64,000 nt of DNA from Halichondria panicea (taxonomy: Eukaryota; Porifera; Demospongiae; Suberitida; Halichondriidae). The stretch lies in NCBI RefSeq assembly GCF_963675165.1, contig NC_087377.1, forward strand, positions 8,821,122 to 8,885,121, written 5' to 3'. The notes beneath the pieces are model-generated. The model did no database searches, had not been told where the DNA came from, and saw nothing but the letters and a program-made list of their open reading frames with translations. This document shows positions 63,265 through 64,000 of this stretch, in pieces (within the stretch, counting starts at the first letter, position 1; every line of letters begins with the position of its first letter). Both the position numbers and the translations under genes were made by a program.

Positions 63265-63725
63265 CCTGTTCTGAGCATGGCAGTTGCTCAATATCAGAAT
63301 TATTGGAAGTAGAATAGCTGCTAGTACTTCTCTCACATTCGAGGGAGTGATACTATATTTATTGATGAAAGAACATGAGATACTGGCATGGCTTGCTATT
63401 TGTTTAGCACTAACCTCCATGAAGCAGCGTGGAAGCCGTACTCTACAGGAGAAACACGCTTCAATTGGGCACACATTTGCAATGCTTGCCTATGAAATTT
63501 AAATGTTATAGTATAAAGTTCGATAAAATACACGATAGAAAACCGAACCTGAGAGATGTATGGACAATCTGATGTATGTTCCTGGCTGCCATCTTCCACA
63601 TCTGTTTTATACAAATTAATTGTTTTGGTTCAGTGAACTATTGGCTTACCATCAAGTTCATCTTTTCGGTAGTCAGCTTGGCACACATCATCGTAAAGCT
63701 TTTTGATTGTATCCCTGCAGCTCTA
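63265..63725 (-). CDS. possible upstream exons of the glycoprotein gene
   Basis: Minus-strand exon-like blocks: about 63725-63650 (DTIKKLYDDVCQADYRKDEL, donor GTAAGC), 63608-63548 (DVEDGSQEHTSDCPYISQ), 63500-63415 (ALQMCAQLKRVSPVEYGFHA, donor GTTAGT) and 63345-63268 (CERSTSSYSTSNNSDIEQ, donor GTAATA). They are hydrophilic with scattered Cys. Strand and style fit the exons at 61.2-61.7 kb, but membership of the same gene is inference; the start codon is not in the window. Confidence 0.35.
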
Positions 63726-63865
63726 TGAAAATTACCATGGTGCAGTTACAACTTATACTCCATGCACCTTTAAATAGCTCTCGGCCCACTTTCACACTCT
63801 TTATATACCAACGCTTCAAATGGATTGCATTTAGTGAGTAACCTTAGATACCACAAAAAAAAAAC

Positions 63866-63940
63866 CAACGGACTACTATAACCCGCTGGCCGCGGCACGA
63901 CCTTGGGTTAACGACTACTATAACCGCTGGCCGCGGCCAT
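63866..63940. repeat. CGACTACTATAACC-GCTGGCCGCGGC repeat
   Basis: Two direct copies of GACTACTATAACC(C)GCTGGCCGCGGC; a related motif is at 44939-44970. Confidence 0.75.
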
Positions 63941-64000
63941 GGTTAATTACCTTATCACTGAGCAGTTTTACGTTTCACCCATGTGAAAATCAGTAGCATT

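Noticed and set aside
63283-63474. Signal peptide (LAAILLPIILILSNCHAQ)
   Set aside because: The alternative frame of the same exon is hydrophilic (CERSTSSYSTSNNSDIEQ) and fits the neighbouring exons better; not decidable without a transcript.

Overview
The window looks like a piece of a metazoan nuclear genome, most likely a marine sponge (Porifera, probably a demosponge). The evidence is: AT-rich DNA with many CATGCATG motifs; short GT-AG introns; sushi/CCP, Ig, FN3-like and receptor tyrosine-phosphatase (RPTP) exons; and a repeat set of DIRS, Gypsy, LINE, hAT, piggyBac and very abundant small inverted-repeat (MITE) elements. The sponge assignment is inference from this style. Nothing bacterial, organellar, rRNA or tRNA was seen.

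Layout. 0-7 kb: MITEs, a reverse-transcriptase fragment (-) and the 5' part of a LINE (endonuclease) split by a 1.45-kb MITE that itself carries nested inserts. 7.1-7.8 kb: tandem units, each holding a perfect hairpin. 8.1-9.6 kb: a decayed FN3-like receptor (+). 10.2-11.3 kb: MITEs, a 61-bp palindromic mini-hAT and a hAT carrying a RecQ-like helicase fragment. 11.3-23.3 kb: a giant inverted repeat. Each arm carries an intact two-exon IS3-like DDE integrase (about 504 codons). The spacer/right arm carries a HECT-type E3-ligase-like gene, of which the left arm keeps only the 3' third. 23.8-24.5 kb: a 91-bp minisatellite.

26.9-36.1 kb: a receptor cluster. It holds an RPTP-like gene (-) with sushi domains, a transmembrane (TM) segment, a cysteine-free I-set domain and the start of a phosphatase domain. 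Next is a complete-looking sushi receptor (-) with an ITIM-like tail, then an isolated PTP exon (-) and a decayed third receptor tail (+). The sushi exons of the first two genes are near copies, and the complete receptor is flanked by inverted repeats. 36-39 kb: nested MITEs. 39-43.6 kb: a broken Ty3/Gypsy element (-) lacking gag and the 5' LTR.

46.7-55.6 kb: a broken DIRS-type retroelement (+; gag zinc finger, RT/RNase H, tyrosine recombinase). It is torn open by two DNA transposons that share one 8-bp target site (GGTTTAGC) and by a third element inside the recombinase, with four further levels of nested insertions. 56.2-63.7 kb: a multi-exon gene (-). It is predicted to encode a type II membrane protein with an intracellular proline-rich region built from duplicated two-exon modules and a long extracellular array in which almost every repeat has an N-glycosylation sequon. 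Its introns host a piggyBac-like element and MITEs.

The most interesting signals are the integrase/HECT palindrome, the RPTP with a probable intracellular disulfide-free I-set domain, the ITIM-tailed sushi receptors, the sequon-repeat protein, the 59-61 bp mini-hATs with perfect 8-bp duplications, and two unrelated hAT-type elements that each carry a RecQ-helicase fragment.
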